Positions 52,124 to 52,296 of a stretch of DNA of 52,296 nt are shown here, piece after piece (the stretch's first letter is position 1; each line of letters opens with the position of its first letter). The stretch is taken from the NCBI GenBank assembly GCA_036732025.1, contig DAINDE010000028.1, forward strand, positions 1 to 52,296, written 5' to 3'. Position numbers and translations under genes: made by a program. Below the pieces are notes generated by a model. The model worked only from the letters and a program-made list of their open reading frames with translations, did not search any database and was not told the DNA's origin. This DNA is from SSSZ01 sp036732025 (GTDB lineage Bacteria > Pseudomonadota > Gammaproteobacteria > Burkholderiales > Rhodocyclaceae).

Positions 52124-52157
52124 GTTGCTTTCAACAACGAGAAGGGGATTTACCAAG

Positions 52158-52296
52158 ATGACACAGTTCAGAAGTACCCGTTTGCGTCGCAGCCTGCTTG
52201 CGAGCGCGATTTCGCTGGCCCTTGGGTATGCTGCGGCGCCGGCCCATGCCGAAGATTTGGCTGACAACGGCAACAGTTTCCACCTTGGGGGCTACG
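52158..52296 (+). CDS. Exported protein, 3' end outside the window (possible DUF1302 family)
   Basis: Only 46 codons are visible. MTQFRSTRLRRSLLASAISL is followed by a hydrophobic core and AAPAHAEDLADNG, a typical Sec signal peptide with cleavage after AHA. The mature start ...NSFHLGGY resembles the N-terminus of DUF1302 outer-membrane proteins, which commonly follow YCF48 and MMPL genes in steroid, terpene and aromatic loci, but the visible part is too short to be sure. GAGAAGGGG lies ~12 bases before the ATG. Confidence 0.6.
   Translation, partial: MTQFRSTRLRRSLLASAISLALGYAAAPAHAEDLADNGNSFHLGGY

Overview
The window is a GC-rich chromosomal segment. Its gene content points to a betaproteobacterium, most likely of the Rhodocyclales (inference). 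The indicators are an aa3-type oxidase locus with a cytochrome c domain on subunit II, a PEP-CTERM protein behind a sigma-54 promoter, an olsBA-like ornithine-lipid pair, a zinc-ribbon DUF3426 gene beside prmA, and a ketone-carboxylation locus resembling those of Aromatoleum/Azoarcus. No tRNA, rRNA, CRISPR array, insertion sequence or prophage was recognised.

Region 1 (1-15.2 kb) is housekeeping. It opens with a heptosyltransferase gene (waaC) interrupted by an in-frame TAA, followed on the plus strand by an LPS glycosyltransferase, a nucleotide-sugar epimerase, glmS and apaH. The tail of glmS is repeated perfectly 131 bp downstream. A long minus-strand run follows: nucleotidyltransferase-like gene, tlpA-like, aroQ, accB, accC, prmA, DUF3426 gene, pfkB-type kinase, slyB-like lipoprotein and the olsB/olsA-like pair. 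mpl lies on the plus strand.

Region 2 (15.1-24.1 kb) is a complete cytochrome c oxidase locus: DUF2244 gene, ctaC (with heme c), ctaD, a 40-codon membrane protein, ctaG and ctaE, then SURF1, a SCO-like thioredoxin-fold protein, ctaB and ctaA on the minus strand. A twin-TM DUF2909 gene and a SCO1 lipoprotein are on the plus strand. Several convergent genes overlap at their 3' ends.

Region 3 (24.0-27.2 kb) holds a spermidine-synthase-like gene, a PEP-CTERM exoprotein behind a consensus -24/-12 promoter, and rpoH preceded by a perfect CIRCE operator.

Region 4 (27.2-52.3 kb) is the accessory locus of interest. It encodes a PQQ-dependent alcohol dehydrogenase, a diheme cytochrome c split by an amber codon, a sigma-54 activator of the AcoR/AcxR type, CoA-transferase subunits A and B, an SCP-x-type thiolase, an acyl-CoA ligase, a soluble PAS chemoreceptor and a G3E GTPase. 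A five-gene ATP-dependent carboxylase resembling acetophenone carboxylase follows, then a YCF48-like protein, an RND/MMPL transporter and the start of an exported protein. Consensus or near-consensus sigma-54 promoters precede nearly every transcription unit here. Three have IHF-like sites, and most have a recurring element close to GTCCGATTATCGGAC, so the locus looks like one regulon. The inferred pathway is secondary alcohol to ketone (PQQ dehydrogenase), ketone + CO2 + ATP to 3-oxoacid (carboxylase), 3-oxoacid to 3-oxoacyl-CoA (ligase or CoA transferase), and thiolysis to acetyl-CoA plus a shorter acyl-CoA, with dedicated uptake and taxis functions. The substrate cannot be read from the sequence.
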